Notes under the pieces: model-generated
The model's input: the letters and a program-made list of their open reading frames with translations, nothing else
What the model was told of the DNA's origin: nothing
Database searches by the model: none
Source of the DNA: a virus
DNA: 64,000 nt
Reading direction: 5' to 3' (one strand)
Virus record (IMG/VR): IMGVR_UViG_3300037247_001096
Location: 1 to 64,000 of that record
In this document: in pieces, positions 22,935 to 29,055 of the stretch
Numbering within the stretch: the first letter of the stretch is position 1
How the letters are laid out: every line of letters begins with the position of its first letter
Program-made: the position numbers and the translations under genes

Positions 22935-23504
22935 CTAGAAGTCTATACGGCCCTTGAGCCGGCGGCCGAGCCTCCTCATTTTCTCTCGGGCTTGGCGCTG
23001 CTGGGCCGGACGGCCCGTCTGCGCGACCTTTTTCAAGTGGGGGGTCTGGAATCCTGGTTCTGGGCCGGACGGCCCCCCTCCTGGCCCACGTGTCTCCATA
23101 CGCCAACGTGTCTCCTTACGCAGCGCCCTTTGTACTCGGCGTTCGACGGGCTCCTTCTGTACCCGCACAGCCTGTTGCACCTGCAAACGTGTCAGACCCC
23201 CCAGCATAGCCCCCGTCGTCCGCAGCGCCGGATGGCCGGCACCAAGGTGGTGGGCCACCTCGTGACGGGCAGTGCCTCTTATCTCACTTGGAAGTACCAG
23301 GCGCCCCTCCTTAGTAGTAGCGAAAGTGATACTGGGGTGCGTAGAAAGAGCTATGTACCCCGGCGTCTGCTTCAGGGTAGGCCGTGTAACTGTCCCCGGC
23401 CTCTGGCGGGCCGGGAGCTCACTCAGTGCCTTGCGAGTCGCCTTCTGCGCCATGCGAACAGACTGTCGACGGGCTATTGCACGAAGTCGTTTAGCGTCAG
23501 CCAT
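22935..23504 (-). CDS. HExxHxxGxxH (metzincin-type motif) protein
   Basis: 189 residues, ATG 23504 after AGGAG. Around residues 79-89 there is HEVAHHLGAGH, the full HExxHxxGxxH zinc signature, within an otherwise very basic protein (Arg/Gln/Lys-rich at both ends). Such a motif is known from zinc peptidases. The basic arms suggest binding to DNA or to acidic virion components. It precedes the other HExxH gene by 11 bases; both may act in virion assembly or cell-wall entry. Enzymatic activity is not proven. Confidence 0.65.
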   Translation of the reverse strand: MADAKRLRAIARRQSVRMAQKATRKALSELPARQRPGTVTRPTLKQTPGYIALSTHPSITFATTKEGRLVLPSEIRGTARHEVAHHLGAGHPALRTTGAMLGGLTRLQVQQAVRVQKEPVERRVQRALRKETRWRMETRGPGGGPSGPEPGFQTPHLKKVAQTGRPAQQRQAREKMRRLGRRLKGRIDF

Positions 23505-23511
23505 CTTACTC

Positions 23512-23700
23512 CTATTCTACCGCAACCGGCTCCGGCACGTCAACGGCCGAGCACTGATCGCAGCGGGCCTCTACTGCCTCCAGCTCCTCATCAAGCTGAG
23601 TATGGACTAACCCCGTCTGACAGGTCTCGCAGGACACCGGAGGGACGACACAGGCGTCGCACTCAGCATTGCCCTCTTCGTGGTAATCGAACCAATTCAT
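23512..23700 (-). CDS. Three-CxxC small protein, first gene of the left arm
   Basis: 62 residues from ATG 23700 (MNWFDYHEEG). Three C-x2-C pairs (about 14/17, 24/27, 47/50) suggest one or two zinc ribbons. The ribosome site is weak (GGAT). It is the promoter-proximal gene of the leftward arm. Confidence 0.6.
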   Translation of the reverse strand: MNWFDYHEEGNAECDACVVPPVSCETCQTGLVHTQLDEELEAVEARCDQCSAVDVPEPVAVE

Positions 23701-23709
23701 CGCATCCAC

Positions 23710-23749
23710 ACTATAACAACAGTGGGAGGACTTGCGCAAGTCCTCCCAC
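23710..23749 (-). promoter_or_regulatory. Leftward promoter overlapping a perfect 28-bp palindrome
   Basis: GTGGGAGGACTTGC and its exact complement (23722-23749) form a gapless palindrome. On the minus strand it contains TTGCGC (23734-23739) 18 bp from TATAGT (23710-23715). The palindrome is placed like an operator over a -35 region, or it could be a cruciform/hairpin. Confidence 0.5.
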
Positions 23750-24039
23750 GTTAGCCTAGGGTTGCCCGTCGACCACACCTAGGGGGGCGAGCCGGCTTGT
23801 CCCGGGGAAGCTACCGCCCGGGGTTTTAGTCGGGGGCTCAATCACCGACCGCCGGCGCATCCTTGCCAACAGAAACCCGTAGGCCCCTGTCGACCTACCG
23901 TGGCTTACGCGACGGTAGGGGGGCGCATAGCCCCGGCAATGCAGCTCCGCTACATGCCGGGGAAGAACACATGGAGGCGGTGCTCGCCGGCTAGCTACTC
24001 CGGGTCAACGCACCACTCCTCCACCTTCACTATATCGGG
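23750..24039. other. Divergent intergenic region with three hairpins
   Basis: No gene is seen. Inverted repeats: CCCGGG at 23801-23806 with 23817-23822 followed by GTTTTAG; CCTACCGT/ACGGTAGG at 23894-23901 and 23912-23919; CCCCGGCA/TGCCGGGG at 23931-23938 and 23955-23962. The region separates the leftward virion arm from the rightward early arm. Confidence 0.55.
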
Positions 24040-24069
24040 TTGACATCGCCGGCGCAAGTCCCTTACACT
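24040..24069 (+). promoter_or_regulatory. Rightward early promoter
   Basis: TTGACA (24040-24045), 18-bp spacer and TACACT (24064-24069), 17 bases before the first rightward start codon. Same spacer length as the leftward promoters. Confidence 0.75.
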
Positions 24070-24086
24070 AAGAAAGGAGGTACATC

Positions 24087-24275
24087 GTGAGCATCCAGAC
24101 CTATCACTGCGACCACTGTAACGCCGACTTCGTGAAAAGCGTTCCTGTTAATGAAGACGTGCCTAAGAGCGCACTATGCCCCAAGGGACACCCGAGCTCC
24201 TGGAAGCCCCCCACTGGCGTCCACTTCACCGTAGAGGGTGGCACCGGCGCCGCCAAAGGAGGAAGAGACCGATGA
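24087..24275 (+). CDS. Small zinc-ribbon protein (FmdB-like)
   Basis: 62 residues from GTG 24087 behind AAAGGAGGTACATC. Near the start, YHCDHCNADF and then CPKGH give the C-x2-C...C-x2-H pattern of FmdB-type ribbons; the rest is Gly/Thr-rich. First gene of the rightward arm; likely a small nucleic-acid- or protein-binding factor. Confidence 0.65.
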   Translation: MSIQTYHCDHCNADFVKSVPVNEDVPKSALCPKGHPSSWKPPTGVHFTVEGGTGAAKGGRDR

Positions 24276-24475
24276 ACAAGCTCCTATTCTGCCCTCACTG
24301 CATGGTCGAGCTTACACCCGTACTAACGGCACCCCAGATGGAATGCCCCTCGTGTGGCACTTGCTACCCACCTTACCAGTGTGGTTCGAGCAACATGCCC
24401 GGTGCCCGTTGCCAGCTCCCAGGGCGGCACCTGGGGACACATATCTGGGACAAGCTAGGAGGAAGAGACCGATGA
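24272..24475 (+). CDS. Small zinc-ribbon protein
   Basis: 67 residues from ATG 24272, overlapping the previous stop (ATGA). Two C-x2-C pairs (FCPHCM, ECPSCG) form a classical ribbon at residues 7-33. Its ribosome site AGGAGGAAGAGACCGATGAA is repeated exactly before the next gene, so this protein and the preceding one both end GGRDR. Confidence 0.65.
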   Translation: MNKLLFCPHCMVELTPVLTAPQMECPSCGTCYPPYQCGSSNMPGARCQLPGRHLGTHIWDKLGGRDR

Positions 24476-24753
24476 ATAACACTCGGTACAGCGAGGAAAT
24501 CCCCGGTAGTCGTGGCAACTACGATTGGGGGGTGCGATTTGACCGCCACAACGGATACCTAGGCATCAACCAGTGGAATGACGAGGGCCTAGAGCGCATC
24601 CTCCTATCGCCAAAGCAGGTGAAGGCCCTCCTGGAGTTCATAGGGGCGGAGAAGGCGAGGGCACCCACAGCGTGCTACTGCTGCCGCGATGAGTGCACCT
24701 ATGATGGATGCCTCTGTGAGCTACACGCGGGGAGAGCAGTAGAAGATGAGTAG
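24472..24753 (+). CDS. Early protein of unknown function with Cys-rich tail
   Basis: 93 residues from ATG 24472 (ATGA overlap). The first two thirds look folded (NYDWGVRFDRHNGYLGI, then LSPKQVKALLEFI); the C-terminus has six Cys (ACYCCRDECTYDGCLCELH). Unrecognised. Confidence 0.6.
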   Translation: MNNTRYSEEIPGSRGNYDWGVRFDRHNGYLGINQWNDEGLERILLSPKQVKALLEFIGAEKARAPTACYCCRDECTYDGCLCELHAGRAVEDE

Positions 24754-24961
24754 ACACCCCTGGAGAGAATGGTACTGGCGCGACCGTGTGCGGGGGTTCG
24801 CCCCCACCCCCTTCGCCCGAAAAAGCCCCCGCAAAACCGACAGGAGCGTCGTCGTCTACTTCGACGCGGAACTTGCCTACCGCCTCTTCGGAGGTGACCT
24901 CATGGCCGAAGGCAATTGGGCGCCCGGAGGTAGAGTAACACCAAGGAGCCTATACCGATGA
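24746..24961 (+). CDS. Small basic early protein
   Basis: 71 residues from ATG 24746, overlapping the previous gene. Trp/Arg-rich start (HPWREWYWRDRVRGF), then SVVVYFDAELAYRLFGGD, which could form one beta-alpha unit. Function unknown. Confidence 0.55.
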   Translation: MSRHPWREWYWRDRVRGFAPTPFARKSPRKTDRSVVVYFDAELAYRLFGGDLMAEGNWAPGGRVTPRSLYR

Positions 24962-25224
24962 GAACACATAAAGACTGCGATCACGGGCCGGGAGCGGCCT
25001 GGGTGCTAGACCCCACACGCCAGTGGTTCACCCGCTGCGACGCCTGTAACCGCTTCAGGCTCTGGGGGGACTACTTCGAGGTGTACGATTGGGAACCCGC
25101 AACCTGCGGGTGGTGGGAATGCGAGCAGTGCCTACTCAAGACCGTTACGGCCTGGGGAGAGAAGCAAGCCGAGCTCGCTCCACGGCAGGTGACCGGCTTC
25201 ACCACGGGCCCCGAAGGGTTTTAA
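24958..25224 (+). CDS. Cys-rich early protein
   Basis: 88 residues from ATG 24958 (ATGA overlap; AAGGAG upstream). C-x2-C pairs at RCDACNRF and ECEQCLL with extra Cys and His suggest zinc binding. It is the last gene of this short operon, before a 535-bp non-coding region. Confidence 0.6.
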   Translation: MRTHKDCDHGPGAAWVLDPTRQWFTRCDACNRFRLWGDYFEVYDWEPATCGWWECEQCLLKTVTAWGEKQAELAPRQVTGFTTGPEGF

Positions 25225-25699
25225 TGCCCATCTGCGCTGGCACCTGTGTCAAGCCACCAAAACCGGTTCCAGAGCTCCTACTGAACCGCCTAAGCCGGTA
25301 CTCGGTGGTCTGTAGCGCCGATTTTCCTTATTTTTGTTCCATTCTCTCACCAGGATTGGCGTCAAACCACCACATCACACCAACACCATACCAACGTCAC
25401 CGTCCAGCAACACACCGTAACCCATCACAACCGTCCAAGACCGAGCCTGCCAGCGCCCACCAGTCCATCCCTACACGCGCGAGAGGGCGAAACCTATAGT
25501 AGCCTACAACCCATTAGCATAAACCCTAGGTGACACACAACGGGTTTACGGGCCTAGCGCCATGAATAACCCCTGTCACTCACAACCCATTGTAACCTAC
25601 AGGGGGTTTTAGGTGCACATCGTCTACCCCCTGCGCACATCTAACTCTTACCTTCACGTCAAGGTCTGAAATTGACCAGAAAATAGGTCGAGAAAGGGC
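25225..25699 (+). other. Non-coding region: C-rich stretch and first palindrome cluster
   Basis: No gene seen. From about 25330 to 25460 the plus strand is rich in C and A and poor in G, as in Rho-utilisation sites, which would end the early operon. From 25495 to 25620 there are TAGTAGCCTACA and TTGTAACCTACA elements with ACAACCCATT repeats, and ACCCCTGT...ACAGGGGGTTTT, which can fold as a terminator-like hairpin (25573-25610). Confidence 0.55.
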
Positions 25700-25709
25700 T
25701 TGACAGGGA

Positions 25710-25737
25710 TTCAGAAGTATGCGATGATGCCGATACT
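25710..25737 (+). promoter_or_regulatory. TTCAGA-N16-GATACT element 1
   Basis: TTCAGA at 25710-25715 and GATACT at 25732-25737 with 16 bases between, 22 bases before the 25760 start codon. A TTGACA at 25700-25705 overlaps its left edge. One of four copies. Confidence 0.65.
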
Positions 25738-25759
25738 GAGACTAGGAAGGGTTAATGCC

Positions 25760-25978
25760 ATGCAACAACCCGACACGCAGGCAAGGGAGATACTACGGAG
25801 CCTAATCCCCACGCTCCAGAGCGATTATACCCGCGCATTGCACCGTGGGGCCGAGTCCGATAGCCCCGAGCTACGGCAACTGAACAGGGTCGAGGCGTTC
25901 TTAGGGCTACCCTTGACCCCTGAAATGCGCTTGGTGGTACGGGGGTACGGGCGTAGCCGTAAGGTCAAAATAGAGTGA
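25760..25978 (+). CDS. Small early protein behind element 1
   Basis: 72 residues from ATG 25760 (GGAAGGG upstream). Helical: REILRSLIPTLQSDYTRALH, then ELRQLNRVEAFLGLPLTPEM, and a basic end RGYGRSRKVKIE. Orphan, probably a small regulatory or host-takeover protein judging from context only. Confidence 0.6.
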   Translation: MQQPDTQAREILRSLIPTLQSDYTRALHRGAESDSPELRQLNRVEAFLGLPLTPEMRLVVRGYGRSRKVKIE

Positions 25979-25997
25979 AAATAGGCCCTCTGACCCC

Positions 25998-26025
25998 TTC
26001 AGAACCGCCTACAGAGGCCGATACT
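25998..26025 (+). promoter_or_regulatory. TTCAGA-N16-GATACT element 2
   Basis: TTCAGA 25998-26003 and GATACT 26020-26025, 16 bases apart, 20 bases before ATG 26046. GGCCCTCTG and CAGAGGCC arms lie around and within it. Confidence 0.65.
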
Positions 26026-26045
26026 GAAGCTTAGAGGATAAGACC

Positions 26046-26252
26046 ATGAATCAAGTCCCCATTATGTGCAATGACTTATCATGCCGTGACTGTGAATATA
26101 GGCGACGAGCCTACCTGACGAAAGCCGCTATCCACCACTACGCGGGGCGGCGCCACCTTGCCGCGCAGATACTCAAGAACTCCAGCACCTACTCGGTATG
26201 GCTCATAAACGCGGCGCGGTACGTTCAGCGGGAAGGACAGGTAGGCGTTTAG
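26046..26252 (+). CDS. Small early protein behind element 2
   Basis: 68 residues from ATG 26046 (GAGGATAAG upstream). C-x4-C-x2-C near the start (MCNDLSCRDCEY), then basic helices with tyrosines. Unrecognised. Confidence 0.55.
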   Translation: MNQVPIMCNDLSCRDCEYRRRAYLTKAAIHHYAGRRHLAAQILKNSSTYSVWLINAARYVQREGQVGV

Positions 26253-26315
26253 CGTTACCTTGCCACCAGACGGCCATAAGGGGCCGGATTGCACCTTACT
26301 AGCGAAATAGAATAC

Positions 26316-26442
26316 GGAATGGGCGGAGCGCGGGTGGTTAGACTGCCCACACCTAGGGCGCTGGGCTTTAGCTCCAGCTTAAACGGAAATTTAAGGGGCC
26401 GACCTTAGAGGCAACTCTAGCCACTCGCGCCCCGTCCATCCC
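26316..26442 (+). ncRNA. Candidate structured RNA closed by a 27-bp stem
   Basis: Arms 26316-26342 and 26416-26442 pair over 27 positions with only two A-C mismatches and three G-U pairs. Inside, four or five short hairpins can form: GCCC/GGGC (26344-26358), GCTGG/CCAGC (26360-26378), CTTAAA/TTTAAG (26378-26395), CC/GG near 26403-26411. No open reading frame crosses it. It lies 26 bases upstream of the 26469 gene, so it may be a leader or a separate RNA. Confidence 0.55.
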
Positions 26443-26468
26443 TTAAGAGTAGTGGAGGTGAGCAAACA

Positions 26469-26777
26469 ATGAAAGACCTCAAAGTATGGGTGAGGGTAGG
26501 CGACCAGGACGATTATCACCCGTTCGACTCGCCGGAGCTAGCAGCAGAGTACGTCCACGAGTATCTACACGGGCCCGACCAGGAACTAGACGGGACAGGC
26601 CAGTGTCGCCACCAAGTAGAGCGATACCAGGGGCCAGGACTGCGAGGCGTCGAGCTGCCGGATACGCCCTTCACGGGGTACAACGGCGTGTCCCTGTTCT
26701 GGGGCGATGAAGACGCGCAGCTTGAGGGCGAGCTGTCCGATATGGAGCTGTTCGCGTTCGGGAACAGCTTGACCTAG
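26469..26777 (+). CDS. Early protein of unknown function
   Basis: 102 residues from ATG 26469 (GTGGAGGTG upstream). Acidic alpha/beta sequence: KVWVRVGDQDDYHPFDSPE, AAEYVHEYLHG, then GYNGVSLFWGDED. Unrecognised; preceded by the structured RNA candidate. Confidence 0.6.
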   Translation: MKDLKVWVRVGDQDDYHPFDSPELAAEYVHEYLHGPDQELDGTGQCRHQVERYQGPGLRGVELPDTPFTGYNGVSLFWGDEDAQLEGELSDMELFAFGNSLT

Positions 26778-26785
26778 GACGTGAG

Positions 26786-26807
26786 GGGGTCAATTCAGGT
26801 TGGCCCC
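26786..26807 (+). terminator. Hairpin directly before element 3
   Basis: GGGGTCAA and TTGGCCCC form an 8-bp stem (one G-U) with a 6-nt loop; it abuts TTCAGA of element 3. It could end the upstream transcript, though no U-run follows. Confidence 0.4.
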
Positions 26808-26835
26808 TTCAGACTTTAGGCGAACGGTCGATACT
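26808..26835 (+). promoter_or_regulatory. TTCAGA-N16-GATACT element 3
   Basis: TTCAGA 26808-26813 and GATACT 26830-26835 with 16 bases between. Here the distance to the start codon (26880) is longer because a heptamer repeat tract fills the leader. Confidence 0.65.
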
Positions 26836-26868
26836 TAGAGTAGAGAGTAGAGAGTAGAGAGTAGAGAG
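26836..26868 (+). repeat. TAGAGAG tandem repeat in a leader
   Basis: TAGAG followed by four exact TAGAGAG heptamers (26841-26868), then GAGCACACAAC and ATG. Each unit carries a purine run that resembles a Shine-Dalgarno sequence, so copy number could tune translation of the next gene. Confidence 0.8.
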
Positions 26869-26879
26869 GAGCACACAAC

Positions 26880-27083
26880 ATGGACGGCGACGTAAAGGCA
26901 CTCAAGGCCCGAAACGATAGGGCTGCTGCCCGGGAGCTTGCCGAGCTTAGGGCCGATACGGTCAAGGGACTCAAGTACGCCCTATCTCAAGGGGGTGTGG
27001 ATGGAGTCCTAGCCCTACTGACGGAAGCGGGCGTGCTGGTTCCACTGTTCGACCGCTTCGCCGGTAACAAGAGGCGAGTGTGA
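26880..27083 (+). CDS. Small helical early protein behind element 3
   Basis: 67 residues from ATG 26880. Highly charged helix (KALKARNDRAAARELAELRAD) then VDGVLALLTEAGVLVPLFD and a basic tail. Unrecognised. Confidence 0.6.
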   Translation: MDGDVKALKARNDRAAARELAELRADTVKGLKYALSQGGVDGVLALLTEAGVLVPLFDRFAGNKRRV

Positions 27084-27169
27084 TGATACCAACGCCGGTA
27101 CTAGGCTACATCGCCACGCTATGTGTGGCGTGGCTGATACGGCGGGGAGTGAGAGGCCATGATGGATAG
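27083..27169 (+). CDS. 28-residue hydrophobic peptide
   Basis: ATG 27083 overlaps the previous stop (TGATG). MIPTPVLGYIATLCVAWLI forms one hydrophobic span followed by RRGVRGHDG. Too short for certainty, but overlaps on both sides fit the operon style. Confidence 0.4.
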   Translation: MIPTPVLGYIATLCVAWLIRRGVRGHDG

Positions 27170-27248
27170 GCTGGCAATCATCCTACTGGTGCTGCTGGGC
27201 TTCGGCCCCGCACTCCTAGCCCTAAGGCAGCAGGAAAGGAAGGGGTGA
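27159..27248 (+). CDS. 29-residue hydrophobic peptide
   Basis: ATG 27159 or 27162 with GAGAGG upstream, overlapping the preceding peptide. DRLAIILLVLLGFGPALLAL is one membrane span, then RQQERKG. Two consecutive one-span peptides suggest a small membrane pair; function unknown. Confidence 0.45.
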   Translation: MMDRLAIILLVLLGFGPALLALRQQERKG

Positions 27249-27252
27249 AGAG

Positions 27253-27489
27253 GTGTGTGAACTAGGCGACAAGCAAACGAGCCTCGCGCTCGACTTGGTG
27301 GATGCCGCCAACACCGACGCCCCGTACCAGGCATTCAGAGACTATGCTCTACTGGTGCTGGCGACCGGCACGCCGCTAGACCGTGCCATCACCTACCTCA
27401 AGGACACCGGCAGTCCCCAGCACGCCCGTGGACGCCTGCTGCTTAGGGCAGCGGAAAAGGCGCTACGCGAGGCCGGTGACATAGAGTAG
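27253..27489 (+). CDS. Helical early protein
   Basis: 78 residues, apparently from GTG 27253. Sequence is alpha-helical (QTSLALDLVDAAN, YALLVLATGTPLDRAITYL, GRLLLRAAEKALREAGD). Start uncertain because GTGs are clustered. Unrecognised. Confidence 0.5.
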   Translation: MCELGDKQTSLALDLVDAANTDAPYQAFRDYALLVLATGTPLDRAITYLKDTGSPQHARGRLLLRAAEKALREAGDIE

Positions 27490-27539
27490 GAGGTGAGGCT
27501 GATGCACAGATACAGCTAGGCTGCACGAGGAGTGCAGTA

Positions 27540-27620
27540 GGGGAGGCGTGGCTCATGCCGAGCCGGTTTCACCCGCCTCCCCCTTACACTCCCTCTACAG
27601 CGGCAGGCGAGTCCTGCCGC
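27540..27620 (+). ncRNA. Candidate structured RNA (three-way junction plus hairpin)
   Basis: GGGGAGGCG (27540-27548) pairs with CGCCTCCCC (27574-27582), enclosing GGCTC/GAGCC (27550-27564) and a small GGT/ACC hairpin. A perfect 8-bp hairpin GCGGCAGG/CCTGCCGC with a 5-nt loop follows at 27600-27620. The 245-bp region between genes has no convincing reading frame. Confidence 0.45.
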
Positions 27621-27686
27621 CTCTGGGCCTCTGGCTCATGGATGCCGAGAAGTGCGCTGTTCTAGACTTTGCACTGATGCTAGGGG

Positions 27687-27714
27687 TTCAGAGACGGCCG
27701 GATTGGTCGATACT
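27687..27714 (+). promoter_or_regulatory. TTCAGA-N16-GATACT element 4
   Basis: TTCAGA 27687-27692 and GATACT 27709-27714 with 16 bases between; 21 bases before ATG 27736. Confidence 0.65.
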
Positions 27715-27735
27715 ACCAGTGAGAGGAGGTGCGCG

Positions 27736-27918
27736 ATGGCACAGACTAAGATAGCGAAGCGTGACAGAGGGTATGGCAAGCGACGGCGCACGTCGCTAGT
27801 GTCGCGCCATGACCGGCACACGGTCAAGGTGCACACCTGCGCCCGTTGCTACCCTGGCTCAGTCAGTCTAGGGGGTGGCGCCAAAGACGAGTCGACGGCA
27901 ACGACAAACGACGTGTAA
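27736..27918 (+). CDS. Small basic early protein behind element 4
   Basis: 60 residues from ATG 27736 (GAGGAGGTG upstream). Very basic first half (KIAKRDRGYGKRRRTSLVSRH) with a later C-ARC pair. Possible nucleic-acid binder. Confidence 0.55.
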   Translation: MAQTKIAKRDRGYGKRRRTSLVSRHDRHTVKVHTCARCYPGSVSLGGGAKDESTATTNDV

Positions 27919-27949
27919 CGCTGTCTGGAATCTAAGGAGGCGTAGCGTC

Positions 27950-28159
27950 ATGCTGAAACTCATCGAGAGCAAAGCGACCGGCCTGAGCGTGCAGGCGCCC
28001 GACTTTGGGGGGCCAATCGCTACTCCAAGCGGGCGCTGCCTGCACTGTGGCCATCCCATGCCGAACGGCTCGGATGGCGGCTGCGGTAGCGAGTGCAACT
28101 GTGGAGACTGCTCCTGCTGTATCAACGAGGAGACTACCGATGGGCGTGGACTTGACTGA
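27950..28159 (+). CDS. Cys-rich small protein
   Basis: 69 residues from ATG 27950 after AAGGAGG. CLHCGHPMP, then eight Cys packed in CGSECNCGDCSCC. Strong metal-binding look; role unknown. Confidence 0.6.
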   Translation: MLKLIESKATGLSVQAPDFGGPIATPSGRCLHCGHPMPNGSDGGCGSECNCGDCSCCINEETTDGRGLD

Positions 28160-28388
28160 CGGCCTACTGTGGCTGGCCGGTGCGTTCCTTGTGGCGCACC
28201 TACTGACAGACGCCCGCCGGATGGTACAGGTGCTCCGGCTCCAGCACTCCCGCAAGGCCCATAAACCCCAAAGCGGGATACCGTGCCAGCGGTGCAAGGG
28301 CGTGGACGCTGGCATCAAAGAGGCGTGGTGGGAGGTGGCTACGCTTGTCGCCCTTGTGGGACATCTGATATTCGATTACATTGGGTAA
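28140..28388 (+). CDS. Two-span membrane protein
   Basis: 82 residues from ATG 28140, overlapping the previous gene. Hydrophobic spans at about 8-24 (LLWLAGAFLVAHLL) and 64-81 (VATLVALVGHLIFDYI), with a CQRCKG pair between. Accessory inner-membrane protein; function unknown. Confidence 0.6.
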   Translation: MGVDLTDGLLWLAGAFLVAHLLTDARRMVQVLRLQHSRKAHKPQSGIPCQRCKGVDAGIKEAWWEVATLVALVGHLIFDYIG

Positions 28389-28399
28389 GGAGGTACATC

Positions 28400-28609
28400 A
28401 TGAAGACAGGAAGCACCATCGACCGGCTAGACAGAGCAGCCACAGCACTGACCGCCGCAGCCTCCGCCCTCAATCACGGGCGCAACGCCCTCTTTGTTGA
28501 GCGATTAGAGGAGGGGCTGCGTCTTGTCGAAGAGGTACTGTTCCATAGCGAGAAGCTAACACCAGAGGAGCGACTGCGCCTCTGCCTATCTAGAGAGGAG
28601 GTGACTTGA
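28400..28609 (+). CDS. Helical early protein
   Basis: 69 residues from ATG 28400, with AAGGAGGTACATC upstream. Helix-rich (IDRLDRAATALTAAASAL and VERLEEGLRLVEEVL). Unrecognised. Confidence 0.6.
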   Translation: MKTGSTIDRLDRAATALTAAASALNHGRNALFVERLEEGLRLVEEVLFHSEKLTPEERLRLCLSREEVT

Positions 28610-29055
28610 TGAAGTGCAAATCGTGTGGGGGACAGCTAGTCATGCGCGAGACCTTTGACTACCCCATAGACGAGAACGGGGTGTGGGCCAGCGACAGCAT
28701 CGGCGATAGTGGTGTGTACTGCCTTGACTGCGGCGCCCGCCATGCCTACGACGACATCCACGAGAGCGGCGACCACTACACCATCGCTCTCGAAGCGAAC
28801 AGCGACCCTGACCCAGTGGCCACCATCGCCATCGCCTTCAGGGGTGGGGTGATAGACGCTATCGGGGCCGACCGACTGACGGGCCTGCTTGCCATCGACG
28901 AAGACCGTAAGGAGATAGGTCGCTTCCTCGCCCGACCAGACGAGAATGAATGGTGGCAGAGGGTGAAGGCATTGGAGGCTCGCATCCAAAAGGGCGAGAG
29001 CCGAGCATTCTTTGGCGACGGTAAGGAGGTAGAAGATGACCAAGCCAGGGATTGA
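28609..29055 (+). CDS. Zinc-ribbon protein with acidic C-terminal part
   Basis: 148 residues from ATG 28609 (GAGGAGGTG upstream). KCKSCGG and YCLDCGARH form a ribbon over residues 2-40; the remainder is alpha/beta, acidic. Function unknown. Confidence 0.6.
   Translation: MKCKSCGGQLVMRETFDYPIDENGVWASDSIGDSGVYCLDCGARHAYDDIHESGDHYTIALEANSDPDPVATIAIAFRGGVIDAIGADRLTGLLAIDEDRKEIGRFLARPDENEWWQRVKALEARIQKGESRAFFGDGKEVEDDQARD

Noticed and set aside
25700-25729. TTGACA at 25700 as the main promoter of the 25760 gene
   Set aside because: The -10 at the right distance (GATGAT or ATGATG) is poor, and the other three GATACT elements lack a TTGACA; mentioned only as overlap.
26836-26868. CRISPR-like repeat
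   Set aside because: The unit is a seven-base direct tandem repeat with no spacers and no cas genes.
27548-27754. 68-codon plus-strand frame
   Set aside because: Covers the structured element and the TTCAGA-N16-GATACT copy; no ribosome site and unlike neighbouring genes in composition.
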